A DNA stretch of 49,600 bases from Variovorax boronicumulans (GCF_007677875.1 NZ_VEDO01000030.1:1-49600); one strand, 5' to 3'. Shown: positions 1-9,810, counted from the stretch's first letter. The notes: generated from the sequence alone by a model not told the origin. A program made the numbers and translations.

Positions 1-250
1 GTCCCTCCGCTGGCGCTCCGGGCAACCTGCGGTGCTCGCGCCATGGGCTGCATTGCGCAACTCATGCTGTTCACTTCGTTCACTGCATTCGGACAAGCGC
101 AATGAGTCAGTTCACGAAGCGCGAGGTTCCCCGCGCAGCCAATGGCGCTGCGCTCCTCGGCAGGGGCACAGGGGAAAGTCCCACACGGGCCATCGCTGCG
201 CTCGGCCTGGGGCTCGGGCCATCGCTGCGCTCGGCATGCGCTCGCCAACA
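1..250. other. Gene-free left edge rich in short repeats
   Basis: No convincing gene was found. The two open frames on the plus strand have compositions typical of GC-rich shadows and match no family I recognise. The stretch holds several imperfect inverted repeats: the heptamer at 52-58 is complementary to 97-103, and 77-88 pairs imperfectly with 107-118. A 20-bp unit is repeated at 187-206 and 216-235. It lies downstream of the minus-strand binding-protein gene, so it could act in transcript termination or be a degenerate dispersed element. That is inference. Confidence 0.4.
187..235. repeat. Tandem pair of 20-bp units
   Basis: Two identical 20-bp copies, 187-206 and 216-235, start 29 bp apart. 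They begin gggccatcgc and end gcgctcggc. They lie just downstream of the stop codon of the minus-strand binding-protein gene. Function unknown. Confidence 0.75.
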
Positions 251-985
251 TCACGGCGTCGCCGGGAACCACTTCTTGACGATGGCGGCGTAGCTGCCGT
301 TCGCCTTGAGCATGGCCAGTGCCTCGTTCACGGCCTTGGTGAGTTCGGGCGTGTCCTTGCGGATCGCCATGCCGTACTCCTCGGTCGTCAGCTGCTCGGG
401 CAATACCTTGAGGCCCGGCCGCGTGCGCACGTACTGGTAGGCGGCCGGCTTGCCCGTGACGGCCGCGTCGCTGCGGCCCACGTCCACGAGGTTGAACATC
501 TCCTGGTTCTTCTCGACCTCGACGAGCTGCGCCTTGGGATGGGCCTCCTTGAGGTAGCTCACCGACTTGGTGCCGACCTGCACGCTGACCTTCTTGCCAG
601 CCAGGTCGGCCGGCGACTTGATCGTGGCGTTGTCGGCCTTGACCATGGCGACCAGGCCGCCCGCGTAGTACGGCTCGGTGAAGTCCACGACCTTCTTGCG
701 CTCGTCGGTGATGTAGATGGCCGAGACGGCCATGTCCACACGCTTGGACACCAGCGCGGGGATCAGTCCCTTGAAGTCGATGTCCACCCACTCGACCTTG
801 CGGCCCATCTGCTTGCCGATGGCCTCGACGAGTTCGGTGTCGAAGCCCGTGCGCTGGCCGTTCTCGAAGAACTCCATGGGCGGGAAGGTGGCGTCGGTAG
901 CGACCTTGAGCACGGCCTGGGCATGGGCGCCGAAGGCGGCGGACGACAGCAGGGCCAGGGCAAGCAGATGGCGGCGAAGGGGCAT
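251..985 (-). CDS. Polar amino-acid ABC transporter substrate-binding protein
   Basis: This is a 244-residue periplasmic solute-binding protein of the SBP_bac_3 family (HisJ/ArtJ type), which hands amino acids to an inner-membrane permease. The first ~22 residues form a signal peptide ending AHA-QA. The mature part opens with LKVATDATFPPMEF and GFDTELVEAIG, the family's ligand-pocket signatures. The ATG at 985 has a GGAGAA ribosome site about 5 nt upstream. It is the last gene of the hutH-hutU-dioxygenase unit, 59 nt after the dioxygenase stop. No matching HisQM-type permease or HisP ATPase lies in the window, so it is an orphan receptor here. Histidine or a related imidazole compound is the likely ligand from context, not proven by sequence. 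Confidence 0.88.
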   Translation of the reverse strand: MPLRRHLLALALLSSAAFGAHAQAVLKVATDATFPPMEFFENGQRTGFDTELVEAIGKQMGRKVEWVDIDFKGLIPALVSKRVDMAVSAIYITDERKKVVDFTEPYYAGGLVAMVKADNATIKSPADLAGKKVSVQVGTKSVSYLKEAHPKAQLVEVEKNQEMFNLVDVGRSDAAVTGKPAAYQYVRTRPGLKVLPEQLTTEEYGMAIRKDTPELTKAVNEALAMLKANGSYAAIVKKWFPATP

Positions 986-1044
986 GGGGTTCTCCGTGGG
1001 GGAAGTCGATGAAGTGTGGAACCTAGCAGGATCGGGGCCGAGGC

Positions 1045-1890
1045 TCAGCCGACCAGGCGCGGGAACAGCGCATGGTCCATGGGTGCGCCGGCCGGCAGCT
1101 CATCGGCCAGCCCCGGGAAGTCGGGTGAGGTGGTCCAGCGCCGCGGCGCATGGCGGATGTCATCGCCGAGGAAGCGCAGCGAGAACACGCGGCGGCGCTG
1201 CAGGTTGCCCACTCCGGCGGCCGCGTGCAGGGTCAGCATGTGGAAGCAGACGAAGTCGCCCGGTGCGATGTCCCAGCCCAGGATCGGGAAGCGCTCGCGC
1301 GCGCCCTCGATGTCGGGCAGGTCCGCCAGGCTGCCTTCGGGGAACCACTTGGCCTGGTGGTCCATGAAGGTGCGCGGCATCAGCCAGGGGCCGCGGTGCG
1401 AGCCGGCCACGAACTCCAGCGTGGACGCGCGCGGCACCGGGTCGACCGGGATCCACATGCTGACGTTCTGCAAGCCGTCGATGTTGTAGTAGGGCTGGTC
1501 CTGGTGCCAGGGCGTCTTCTGCCGCGTGCCGGGCTCCTTGACGAGCAGGTGGTCGTGGTAGAGCCGCACCTGGCGCGAGCCCATGAGGCGCTGGGCCAGC
1601 AGGGCCAGCGGCGTCTCGAACACGAAGCGCCGGTAGGCGCCGATGTGCTGCCAGTTGCAGAAGTCCTCGAAGAAGCGGCCCGGGTCGTCGGACCGGCTCG
1701 CAACCTTGCCGCGCGGGCTGGGCGCGGCCAGGTTGGCCTCGATCCCGTCTGCCAGCAGCGCGAGTTCGCCCTGCGTCAGCAACTGGCGGATGACGCAGGC
1801 GCCGTCGCGCTGGAATTGTTCGACCGTCGCATCGTCCACGCGCTCGGCCACGCGCTGGCGCAGCGCCTCGGTGTCGGGCAGCGCCTGCAT
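1045..1890 (-). CDS. Phytanoyl-CoA dioxygenase (PhyH) family Fe(II)/2-oxoglutarate oxygenase
   Basis: This 281-residue protein belongs to the PhyH family of non-haem iron, 2-oxoglutarate-dependent oxygenases, which hydroxylate an unactivated carbon while decarboxylating 2-oxoglutarate. The iron-binding HxD is visible as H129-x-D131 in WHQDQPYYN. The distal histidine is probably H222 in LTLHAAAG, followed by arginines at 232-234 that could bind 2-oxoglutarate. The ATG at 1890 lies 2 nt after the hutU stop, so the gene is translationally linked to hutU. PhyH enzymes are not part of the standard histidine pathway. A role on a modified histidine or imidazole compound is inference from position. 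The family assignment is firm; the substrate is unknown. Confidence 0.85.
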   Translation of the reverse strand: MQALPDTEALRQRVAERVDDATVEQFQRDGACVIRQLLTQGELALLADGIEANLAAPSPRGKVASRSDDPGRFFEDFCNWQHIGAYRRFVFETPLALLAQRLMGSRQVRLYHDHLLVKEPGTRQKTPWHQDQPYYNIDGLQNVSMWIPVDPVPRASTLEFVAGSHRGPWLMPRTFMDHQAKWFPEGSLADLPDIEGARERFPILGWDIAPGDFVCFHMLTLHAAAGVGNLQRRRVFSLRFLGDDIRHAPRRWTTSPDFPGLADELPAGAPMDHALFPRLVG

Positions 1891-1892
1891 GC

Positions 1893-3608
<1,716 letters not shown>

Positions 3609-3628
3609 GGCGGTCTCCTAGGGGGTGT

Positions 3629-5182
3629 TCAGACGTGGCTGGGCAAGATGGCGGTGACGGCGGCGGGCCAGGCTCGGCCCTGGGCACCCAGGGCCCATTG
3701 CCGCATGGATTCCACGTCGGGCGCTAGGTAGCGGTCCTGTTCGATGAAGCCCACGTGCGCGCGGATCGCGTCGAACTCGGCTTCCATGAGCGGGCTGCTC
3801 TTCAGCGCGTGTTTCAGCTCGATGCCCTGGCACGCGGCCATGGCTTCGATGCCCACGACCACGGCGGTGTTGTCCACCATGTCGACCAGGCGGCGCGCGG
3901 CGAAGGTGGCCATGGACACATGGTCTTCCTGGTTGGCCGAGGTCGGCAGGCTGTCCACGCTGGCCGGGTGGGCCAGCGACTTGTTCTCGGACGCGAGCGC
4001 CGCGGCCGTGACCTGGGCGATCATGAAGCCGGAGTTCACGCCACCGTCCCGCACGAGGAAGGGCGGCAGGCCGGACAGGCCCGAATCGAGCAGCAGGGCC
4101 ATGCGGCGCTCGGAGATGGCGCCGACCTCGGCCACCGCGAGCGCAATGATGTCGGCCGCGAAGGCCACGGGCTCGGCGTGGAAGTTGCCGCCCGAGATGA
4201 CCTCGCCCGTGTCGGTGAAGACCAGCGGGTTGTCCGATGCGGCATTGGCCTCGATCACCAGCACGCGCGATGCATGGGCCAGGTTGTCCAGGCAGGCGCC
4301 CATGACCTGCGGGATGCAGCGGATCGAGTACGGATCCTGCACCCGGCCGCAGTTGGCGTGGCCGGGGATGATCTCGCTGCCTTCCAGCAGCGCGCGCACC
4401 GCGCCCGCCACCGCGATCTGGCCGCTCTGGCCGCGCGCGGCATGGATGCGTGCATCGAAGGGCTTGATCGAGCCCTGGATGGCTTCGAGCGAGAGCGCGC
4501 CGGCCATGAGGCCCGCGGCGAACACGTTCTCGGCGCCGAACAGGCCGGACAGCGCGAGCGCGGTCGAAACCTGGGTGCCGTTGAGCAGCGCGAGGCCCTC
4601 CTTGGGGCCCAGCACGAAGGGTTCCAGGCCGATCGCGCGCATGGCCTCCCGACCGGGCACCACACGGCCGTCCGCCAGCTCCGCCTCCCCCTCCCCGATC
4701 AGCACGCAGGCCAGATGCGCGAGCGGCGCGAGATCGCCCGAGGCGCCGACCGAGCCCTTGGCCGGGATGCGCGGCACCACGCCCGCGTTGAACAGCGCCA
4801 GCAGCGCATCGACGATCTCGGGCCGGATGCCCGAGTGGCCGCGTGCCAGGCTCACGGCCTTGGCCGCCAGCACCAGCCGCACCACGCCGGCCGCCAGCGG
4901 CGCGCCCGTGCCGACCGCGTGCGAGAGCACGAGGTTGCGCTGCAACTCGGCCAGGCGCTCCGGCGGGATGATGGTCTGCGCGAGCTTGCCGAAGCCGGTG
5001 TTGATGCCGTAGGCCACGGCGCCGGCGTCGAGGATCGACTGCACGGTGGCTTGCGCGGCGAGCAGGCCCGGACGCGCGCTTTCGTCCAGCGCCAGCCGAA
5101 CGCCGCCCGCATGGATGCGGCGCAGTTGGGCCAGGCTTACATCGCCAGGCGATAGCGTCAAGGTGGTGGTTTCAGTGCTCAT
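3629..5182 (-). CDS. hutH: Histidine ammonia-lyase
   Basis: Histidase removes ammonia from L-histidine to give urocanate, the first step of the Hut pathway. The 517-residue protein carries the [12 protein letters not shown] block, in which A147-S148-G149 cyclise to the MIO electrophile. The YGINTGFG block at 58-65 holds the catalytic tyrosine. The ATG at 5182 has an AGGAAA ribosome site. A HutC-type palindrome lies 9-21 nt upstream, overlapping the leader. It is the first gene of a unit continuing into hutU, the PhyH dioxygenase and the binding protein. Length and motifs are ordinary for the family. Confidence 0.97.
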   Translation of the reverse strand: MSTETTTLTLSPGDVSLAQLRRIHAGGVRLALDESARPGLLAAQATVQSILDAGAVAYGINTGFGKLAQTIIPPERLAELQRNLVLSHAVGTGAPLAAGVVRLVLAAKAVSLARGHSGIRPEIVDALLALFNAGVVPRIPAKGSVGASGDLAPLAHLACVLIGEGEAELADGRVVPGREAMRAIGLEPFVLGPKEGLALLNGTQVSTALALSGLFGAENVFAAGLMAGALSLEAIQGSIKPFDARIHAARGQSGQIAVAGAVRALLEGSEIIPGHANCGRVQDPYSIRCIPQVMGACLDNLAHASRVLVIEANAASDNPLVFTDTGEVISGGNFHAEPVAFAADIIALAVAEVGAISERRMALLLDSGLSGLPPFLVRDGGVNSGFMIAQVTAAALASENKSLAHPASVDSLPTSANQEDHVSMATFAARRLVDMVDNTAVVVGIEAMAACQGIELKHALKSSPLMEAEFDAIRAHVGFIEQDRYLAPDVESMRQWALGAQGRAWPAAVTAILPSHV

Positions 5183-5190
5183 CGCTTTTC

Positions 5191-5203
5191 CTGTCTATAC
5201 AAG
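5191..5203. promoter_or_regulatory. Candidate HutC operator before hutH
   Basis: Read on the minus strand this is CTTGTATAGACAG, an imperfect palindrome around TGTA-TA-GACA. It resembles the TGTA-N2-TACA half-site pattern known for HutC of Pseudomonas. It lies between the hutC stop and the hutH ribosome site, where a repressor would block hutH transcription. It matches 8 of 10 central positions of the perfect palindrome at 8826-8837. Confidence 0.6.
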
Positions 5204-5334
5204 TACGGGCGCAAAAAAATCAGGCCAGGCGCCTCCGTTGCGTTCTGCGAATGGAACGGTCGCGCTGGTCGGTGCCCCAGCGGCATTCGCGCTGGCGTCG
5301 ATCCCCGCTGCGCGGGGCCCCTCGCCGCGTGCGC

Positions 5335-6111
5335 TCATGCCAGCCCCTGGTTCCCATCGTTGCGCAGCCGGCTGCCCAGGCGGTAGCGCGATGCGGGGTG
5401 CAGGCAGCGCACCAGCGTGATGGTCTGCCCGCGTGCCCAGGTGCGGCGGGTCAACAGCAAACAAGGCTCGGCCACGTCCATGGCGAGGCGCTCGGCCTGC
5501 TCGGGCGTGGGCAGCACCGCGTCGACCAGGTGCTCGATCTGGTCGAAGGGCACGTTGCGCACCAGGTACTCGCTGGGCGGCATGGTCGAGAAGTCCTGCT
5601 CAAGGAAGGCCGGCACGAGCCGCGGGTTCACGTAGCGGTCTTCCAGTTGCACGGGCACACCGTCCTCCAGATGCAGGCAGACGACGTGCACGAGCGATTC
5701 GCCCATGCGCACGTCCATCCAGGCCGCCACGTCGGGCGAGGCCGCCACACGCTCGGCGGCGATCAGCTGAAAGCCGTAGTCGTGCCCCCGGCCGCGGATC
5801 TCGCTCGCGATGTTGGCGATCTGCAAGAGCGTGGACTGCGGCTTGGCCTCGGCCACGAAGCTGCCCACGCCGGCCACGCGCACCACGCGGCCCTGGTCCA
5901 TGAGTTCGCGCAGCGCGCGGTTGGCGGTCATGCGCGAGATGCCGAACTGCGCCACGAGCTCGTGCTCGGACGGCAGCCGGTGCCCGGCAGGCCACTCGCC
6001 GCTCTGGATGCGGCGCGTGATGTGCTCCTTGACCTGCTCGTACAAGGCCAGCGCGGGCGCGGCCTCGGAGCGCGCGGGCGTGCGTCGGGCGGTCGCAGAG
6101 CCGGCCTTCAT
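5335..6111 (-). CDS. hutC: Histidine utilisation repressor, GntR/HutC family
   Basis: HutC represses hut genes and is released by urocanate. The 258-residue protein has an N-terminal winged helix-turn-helix (about 21-88) with LPSEHELVAQFGISRMT, then a UTRA ligand-binding domain that includes LVHVVCLHLEDG and the RTWARGQTITLVRC end block. I chose the ATG at 6111, 1 nt after the ABC ATPase stop; an in-frame start 11 codons earlier would overlap the ATPase gene. It closes the transporter unit, so it is co-transcribed with the transporter and divided from hutH by 152 nt containing an operator. Both operator candidates flank its regulon, which fits autoregulation. Confidence 0.92.
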   Translation of the reverse strand: MKAGSATARRTPARSEAAPALALYEQVKEHITRRIQSGEWPAGHRLPSEHELVAQFGISRMTANRALRELMDQGRVVRVAGVGSFVAEAKPQSTLLQIANIASEIRGRGHDYGFQLIAAERVAASPDVAAWMDVRMGESLVHVVCLHLEDGVPVQLEDRYVNPRLVPAFLEQDFSTMPPSEYLVRNVPFDQIEHLVDAVLPTPEQAERLAMDVAEPCLLLTRRTWARGQTITLVRCLHPASRYRLGSRLRNDGNQGLA

Positions 6112-6112
6112 C

Positions 6113-6895
6113 TCAATGATCCGCAGCGGCCATGGACTCGGCACGGATCTCTTCCGTGAGCCGGGCCTTGAGTTCCATGAACGCCGGCGTGGTCTTGACC
6201 GTGTAGTGGCGCGGGTGCGGCAGGTCCACCGCGATCTCGCTCTTGATGCGGCCGGGCCGCGCGCTGAACACGGCCACGCGGCTGGCCATGAAGATGGCCT
6301 CGTCGATGTCGTGGGTCACGAACAGCACGGTCTTTTGCTCGGCCTCCCAGATGCCCAGCAGCAGCTCCTGCATGAGCACGCGGGTCTGGTTGTCGAGCGC
6401 ACCGAAGGGCTCGTCCATGAGCAGGATCTTGGGGTCGTTGGCCAGCGCGCGCGCGATGGCCGTGCGCTGCTGCATGCCACCCGACAGCTGCTTTGGAAAG
6501 TGCTGCTCGAAGCCGCGCAGGCCGACCTTGGCGATGAAGTAATCGGCCCGCTCCTTCTGCTGGGCCTCGGGCAGGTTGCGCTCGCGCAGGCCGAAGCGGA
6601 TGTTCTGCTCGATGTTGAGCCAGGGGAACAGCGTGTAGCTCTGGAACACCATGCCGCGGTCGGCGCCGGGACCTTCGATGGTCTGGCCGTCCAGCAGCAC
6701 CTGGCCGGATGTCGGGTAGTCCAGGCCCGCGACGATGCGCAGCAGCGTGGACTTGCCGCAGCCCGAGGGGCCCAGGATGGTCACGAAGTCGTTCTTGCGC
6801 ACTTCGAAGTCCACCGGCTGCAAGGCCTGGGTGGATTGGCCGCCCGGGCTCGTGAAGGTGCGCGAGACGCCGCGGATCGACAGCTGGTTGCTCAT
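6113..6895 (-). CDS. ABC transporter ATPase, NitT/TauT type
   Basis: This 260-residue nucleotide-binding subunit powers the adjacent permease. All ABC motifs are intact: Walker A GPSGCGKS at 42-49, Q-loop glutamine 85, signature LSGGMQQ at 137-143, Walker B ILLMDEP at 157-163 and the switch H195 in VTHD. The FQSYTLFPWLNIEQNI block and overall length match the TauB/SsuB class. The ATG at 6895 overlaps the permease stop by 4 nt, showing translational coupling. hutC follows 1 nt after its stop. Position in the hut locus suggests uptake of histidine, urocanate or an imidazole acid; sulfonate or nitrate uptake, common in this class, cannot be excluded from sequence. Confidence 0.93.
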   Translation of the reverse strand: MSNQLSIRGVSRTFTSPGGQSTQALQPVDFEVRKNDFVTILGPSGCGKSTLLRIVAGLDYPTSGQVLLDGQTIEGPGADRGMVFQSYTLFPWLNIEQNIRFGLRERNLPEAQQKERADYFIAKVGLRGFEQHFPKQLSGGMQQRTAIARALANDPKILLMDEPFGALDNQTRVLMQELLLGIWEAEQKTVLFVTHDIDEAIFMASRVAVFSARPGRIKSEIAVDLPHPRHYTVKTTPAFMELKARLTEEIRAESMAAADH

Positions 6896-7755
6896 AGCGA
6901 AGCCCAGGCGAACAGCTTCCTGTTGACCGCCTTGAAGATGAAGTCGGAGACCAGCCCGATCAGGCCGATCACGATGATGCCGAAGATGATCTGGCCAGTG
7001 TTCAAGAGCGCCTGGCTGTCGGTGATCATGTGGCCGATGCCCGAGGACGAGCCGATGAGTTCGGCCACGATCACGTAGGTCCAGGCCCAGCCCAGCACCA
7101 GGCGCAGCGTCTCGGCGATGCCGGGCGCGGCGCCCGGGATCAGCACGCGGCGCACGATGCCGCGGCTGTCGGCGCCCAGCGTGTAGGCCGCCTCCACGAG
7201 GTCCTTGCGCGCGCCGCCCACGGTCACGGCCACCATCAGGATGATCTGGAACACGGAGCCGATGAAGATCACGAGCAGCTTCTGCGTCTCGCCGATGCCG
7301 GCCCACAGGATCAAGAGCGGGATGAAGGCCGACGCGGGCAGGTAGCGGCAGAACGAGACGAAGGGCTCGAGGAAGGCCTCCACCGGCTTGTACGCGCCCA
7401 TCGCGATGCCCAGCGGCACGGCGATCACGGAGGCCAGGATGAAGCCACCCAGCACGCGCCAGACGGTCATGCCGATGTCGTGGATGAAGCCGTACTCGGT
7501 GAACAGCAGCCAGGCCTCCTGCACCATCGTGATGGGGCTGGCCAGGAAGGTCGGCGAGACGTAGCCGCCCAGCGTGAAGAACGCCCAGACGGCCACGAAC
7601 AGCACGAAGAAAGCCAGGCCCAGCAGCCAGCGGGCCGTGGGGCTGACGGGCTCCAACGGCACCATGCCGCGGCGCCGGCGCGCCGGGGCTGCCGGCATGG
7701 CCGCGGGTGCGGCGGTTGCGGCCGGAGAAAGAACGCGGGTGGTGTCGCTGGCCAT
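6892..7755 (-). CDS. ABC transporter permease, NitT/TauT type
   Basis: This is a 287-residue inner-membrane permease of the BPD_transp_1 family. A basic, Ala/Pro-rich cytoplasmic N-terminal tail of about 40 residues precedes roughly six membrane segments. The EAA loop that docks with the ATPase is present as EAAYTLGADSRGI at 188-200. The gene lies 4 nt after the binding-protein stop and overlaps the ATPase start by 4 nt, so all three parts of one importer are encoded together. Substrate is inferred only from the hut context. Confidence 0.92.
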   Translation of the reverse strand: MASDTTRVLSPAATAAPAAMPAAPARRRRGMVPLEPVSPTARWLLGLAFFVLFVAVWAFFTLGGYVSPTFLASPITMVQEAWLLFTEYGFIHDIGMTVWRVLGGFILASVIAVPLGIAMGAYKPVEAFLEPFVSFCRYLPASAFIPLLILWAGIGETQKLLVIFIGSVFQIILMVAVTVGGARKDLVEAAYTLGADSRGIVRRVLIPGAAPGIAETLRLVLGWAWTYVIVAELIGSSSGIGHMITDSQALLNTGQIIFGIIVIGLIGLVSDFIFKAVNRKLFAWASL

Positions 7756-7759
7756 CGCT

Positions 7760-8722
7760 TTACTTGATGTAGCTCGCGTCGTACATGGCGGCCCAGTTGT
7801 CGGGCTGCTTGCGGATCACGCCGGCCTCCTGCAGGATGACCGCAGCCTCCTTCATGAAGGTCTCCAGCTCACCGGCGAAGAATTTCTGGTTGGCCGCCTT
7901 GTCCTGCCAGCGCAGGAAGCTGGCGGACTTGGCAAAGGCCTCGCCGCTCTGTTTGACGGCAGCGCCCATGATCTCGTTGGCTTTGGCCGTGTCGCCCTTG
8001 ATCATCTCCAGGGCCTGGAAGTACGAATCGGCCAGGGCCTTGGCGGCCGTGCCGTTGGCCTTGAGCCAGTCGGGCGCGCAGCCCAGCGTGTCCTGGATGT
8101 GCGGCAAGTCCAGCGTGGTCGCCAGGATCTTGCCGGCGGCGGCGTTGTCGCGCACGGTGGACAGGTAGGGCTCGTAGGTGACGGCAGCATCGTTCTGGCC
8201 GGTCACGAAGGACTGGGCGGCGGCCTGCGGCGCCAGCGTGACGGTCTTGACGTCCTTCACGCTCATGCCGTTCTTGCTGAGCATCCAGGCCAGCGTGAAG
8301 TACGGCGCCGTGCCAGGGGCGTCCACGGCCACGGTCTTGCCCTTGAGGTCGGCGAAGCTCTTGATGTCGTTGCGCACGGCGATGCCGTCGGCGCCGTAGG
8401 ACTTGTCGAGCTGGAAGATCTGCACGATGGGCACACCGTTGGTGTTCCATGCCACGTGGGTCTCCACCGTGGTCGCGGCGCATTGGATGGACTTGGAGGC
8501 CAGGGCCAGATGGCGGTCCTTCTGCGGAATCATCTTGATCTCCACGTCCAGCCCGTTCTTCTTGAAGATGCCGGCCTTGTCGGCCAGTGTCAGCGGCGCG
8601 AAGCCGGTCCAGCCGGACATGCCGATCACGACCTTGGTCTGGGCGGCTGCGCCCTGGGCCACGGTGGCGAGAACGCCGGCGGCCAGCACGGTGGCGAGCT
8701 TGGAGAAAACTGTCTTGGCCAT
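7760..8722 (-). CDS. ABC transporter substrate-binding protein, NMT1/TauA-like
   Basis: This 320-residue periplasmic binding protein has a signal peptide ending near AQGAAAQTK. The mature part starts VVIGMSGWTGFAPLTLADKAGIF, typical of NMT1/SsuA-type receptors. The ATG at 8722 has a GGAGG-like site upstream. It is the first gene of the unit binding protein-permease-ATPase-hutC. The perfect palindrome at 8826-8837 lies 103 nt upstream of the start and is a probable HutC operator, which ties expression to histidine or urocanate. NMT1 relatives bind taurine, nitrate, thiamine precursors and other small ligands, so the ligand here is open. Confidence 0.9.
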   Translation of the reverse strand: MAKTVFSKLATVLAAGVLATVAQGAAAQTKVVIGMSGWTGFAPLTLADKAGIFKKNGLDVEIKMIPQKDRHLALASKSIQCAATTVETHVAWNTNGVPIVQIFQLDKSYGADGIAVRNDIKSFADLKGKTVAVDAPGTAPYFTLAWMLSKNGMSVKDVKTVTLAPQAAAQSFVTGQNDAAVTYEPYLSTVRDNAAAGKILATTLDLPHIQDTLGCAPDWLKANGTAAKALADSYFQALEMIKGDTAKANEIMGAAVKQSGEAFAKSASFLRWQDKAANQKFFAGELETFMKEAAVILQEAGVIRKQPDNWAAMYDASYIK

Positions 8723-8825
8723 GCGGCCCTCCTGGGTTGGGGTTGAACGCTTCGGAACGCTGGTGTCGCCGGCACGCACCCCGGGGAAGGGCACGGGCCG
8801 CGCAGTTTGATTCGCTTGAGCAGAC

Positions 8826-8837
8826 CTGTATATACAG
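8826..8837. promoter_or_regulatory. Candidate HutC operator before the hut transporter unit
   Basis: This is a perfect 12-bp palindrome, CTGTATATACAG, with the TGTA-N2-TACA pattern described for HutC sites. On the minus strand a TTGGGG at 8861-8866 lies 17 nt before it, a possible -35 that would put the palindrome over the -10 region. A bound repressor would then block transcription of the transporter genes and hutC. Confidence 0.65.
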
Positions 8838-8853
8838 AGTAACCCGTGAGCAT

Positions 8854-8866
8854 CCCCAAGTTGGGG
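8854..8866. promoter_or_regulatory. Perfect inverted repeat upstream of hut transporter unit
   Basis: CCCCAA-G-TTGGGG is a perfect 6-bp inverted repeat around one central base. It sits 16 nt beyond the HutC-type palindrome, in the promoter region of the transporter unit. It may be a second protein-binding site. No regulator is assigned. Confidence 0.4.
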
Positions 8867-8966
8867 CGCACTCCCGAGCCGGACTGGTGCGCGGTCACCG
8901 GGACGGTGCCTGCGCGGGCAGGGTTGCCAGCGAATGGGGAAGCGATTGCAGGGAGCGTGCCAGCCG

Positions 8967-9395
8967 TCAGCCGTCGAACCAGTTCGCCAGCTGAAGTCCG
9001 TCGATGCCGTGGAAATCACGCGCGTTGCGGGTCACCAGCGTGAGCCCGTGTGCCAGCGCGGTCGCGGCGATCTGGGCGTCAGGCTCGGCAAGAGGGCGTC
9101 CACGCGTCTGTTGCACGGCCCGCAACTCCGCATGGCGGCGGGCCACCGGTTCGTCGTAGGCCAGCTTGGGAAGTGCGCCCGGAACGGCATGGACAAAACG
9201 GGTCAAGCTTTGCTTGCGTTGCCCGTCGGGCAGGCGCAGCACGCCGAACAGCAGTTCGTGCCAGACCACCATCGGAATGGCTCCCGCATCCGCGTGCATG
9301 GCGAAGGCTTGCATGACCGCCAGGGCGGGCTGGGGACGCGCGAGTTCGGACACGATGCTGGTGTCCAGCAGCCAACGCAAGGGCAGCGCAGCCAT
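8967..9395 (-). CDS. PIN-domain toxin of a type II toxin-antitoxin pair
   Basis: This 142-residue PIN-domain protein is a probable VapC-type ribonuclease that cuts specific RNAs and arrests growth when unbound. The acidic metal-binding residues are in place: D11 in LLDTSIVSE, E47 in VVWHELLFG, D106 in EPDAQIAATA and D127 in NARDF. I chose the ATG at 9395, 1 nt after the antitoxin stop, over a longer frame that would run into the antitoxin gene. The two genes are co-transcribed on the minus strand with the antitoxin first. Whether it is active, and its RNA target, cannot be read from the sequence. Confidence 0.88.
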   Translation of the reverse strand: MAALPLRWLLDTSIVSELARPQPALAVMQAFAMHADAGAIPMVVWHELLFGVLRLPDGQRKQSLTRFVHAVPGALPKLAYDEPVARRHAELRAVQQTRGRPLAEPDAQIAATALAHGLTLVTRNARDFHGIDGLQLANWFDG

Positions 9396-9396
9396 G

Positions 9397-9717
9397 TCAG
9401 CGCCTTCTCTTTGGCGCTTGTGCGCCCGCCTCGGCCCAGTCGACGCTGCGGGTCGGCCGGCGATCACGCACCTCGGCCCAGGGGTCGTCCGATTCCGGCT
9501 CTGCCGCGAAGAGATCCGCGTGCTCGGCACGCCAGGCCTGCAGACGCGCGGCCGGGCCGTCACCCTGGGCGACGAGACGCTGGTACTGCGCCACCGACAT
9601 CAGCACGGCGGCCGCCTCGCCGCGGCGCGAGATCAGCACGGGTTCGCCGCCCTGGTCCAGGCTGCTCAGGGCCTCGGCCAGATGCGCGCGCGCTTCGCTG
9701 AAAGGAATAGTGTGCAA
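9397..9717 (-). CDS. Phd/YefM-type antitoxin
   Basis: This is a 106-residue antitoxin. The N terminus HTIPFSEARAHLAEALSSLDQGGEPVLISRRGE matches the Phd/YefM DNA-binding fold, and the charged C-terminal half would wrap the PIN toxin. I place the start at a TTG (9717), which gives the family's usual length before TIPxSEAR and leaves the direct-repeat operator upstream. The only in-frame ATG (9771) would put that operator inside the gene. Antitoxin and toxin are 1 nt apart. The pair is probably autorepressed through the repeats at 9739-9761. The start codon is the main uncertainty. Confidence 0.8.
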   Translation of the reverse strand: MHTIPFSEARAHLAEALSSLDQGGEPVLISRRGEAAAVLMSVAQYQRLVAQGDGPAARLQAWRAEHADLFAAEPESDDPWAEVRDRRPTRSVDWAEAGAQAPKRRR

Positions 9718-9738
9718 GGCCGATTGCTGCCTTAAAAA

Positions 9739-9761
9739 TGTACAAATCAATTGTACAAATC
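9739..9761. promoter_or_regulatory. Direct-repeat operator of the toxin-antitoxin pair
   Basis: TGTACAAATC occurs twice, at 9739-9748 and 9752-9761, with a 13-bp period. The second copy forms part of the perfect palindrome TTGTACAA at 9751-9758. The site is AT-rich in GC-rich surroundings and lies just upstream of the antitoxin's TTG start, as expected for an autoregulatory operator. Confidence 0.6.
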
Positions 9762-9810
9762 CCACGCCCATCGCGCCAGTGCATGGCAGCGCCGCTGGCG
9801 GCGCGACCGA

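Noticed and set aside
102-293. 63-codon plus-strand frame at the left edge
   Set aside because: No ribosome site, no recognisable motif, and it crosses the repeats and the end of the binding-protein gene.
5303-5317. GC-rich hairpin (CCCCG-N5-CGGGG) between hutC and hutH
   Set aside because: The stem is only 5 bp and has no T-run on either strand, so it is not supported as a terminator.
5195-5464. 89-codon minus-strand frame between hutH and hutC
   Set aside because: It overlaps the C-terminal coding part of hutC in another frame and the HutC operator, with no family signature.
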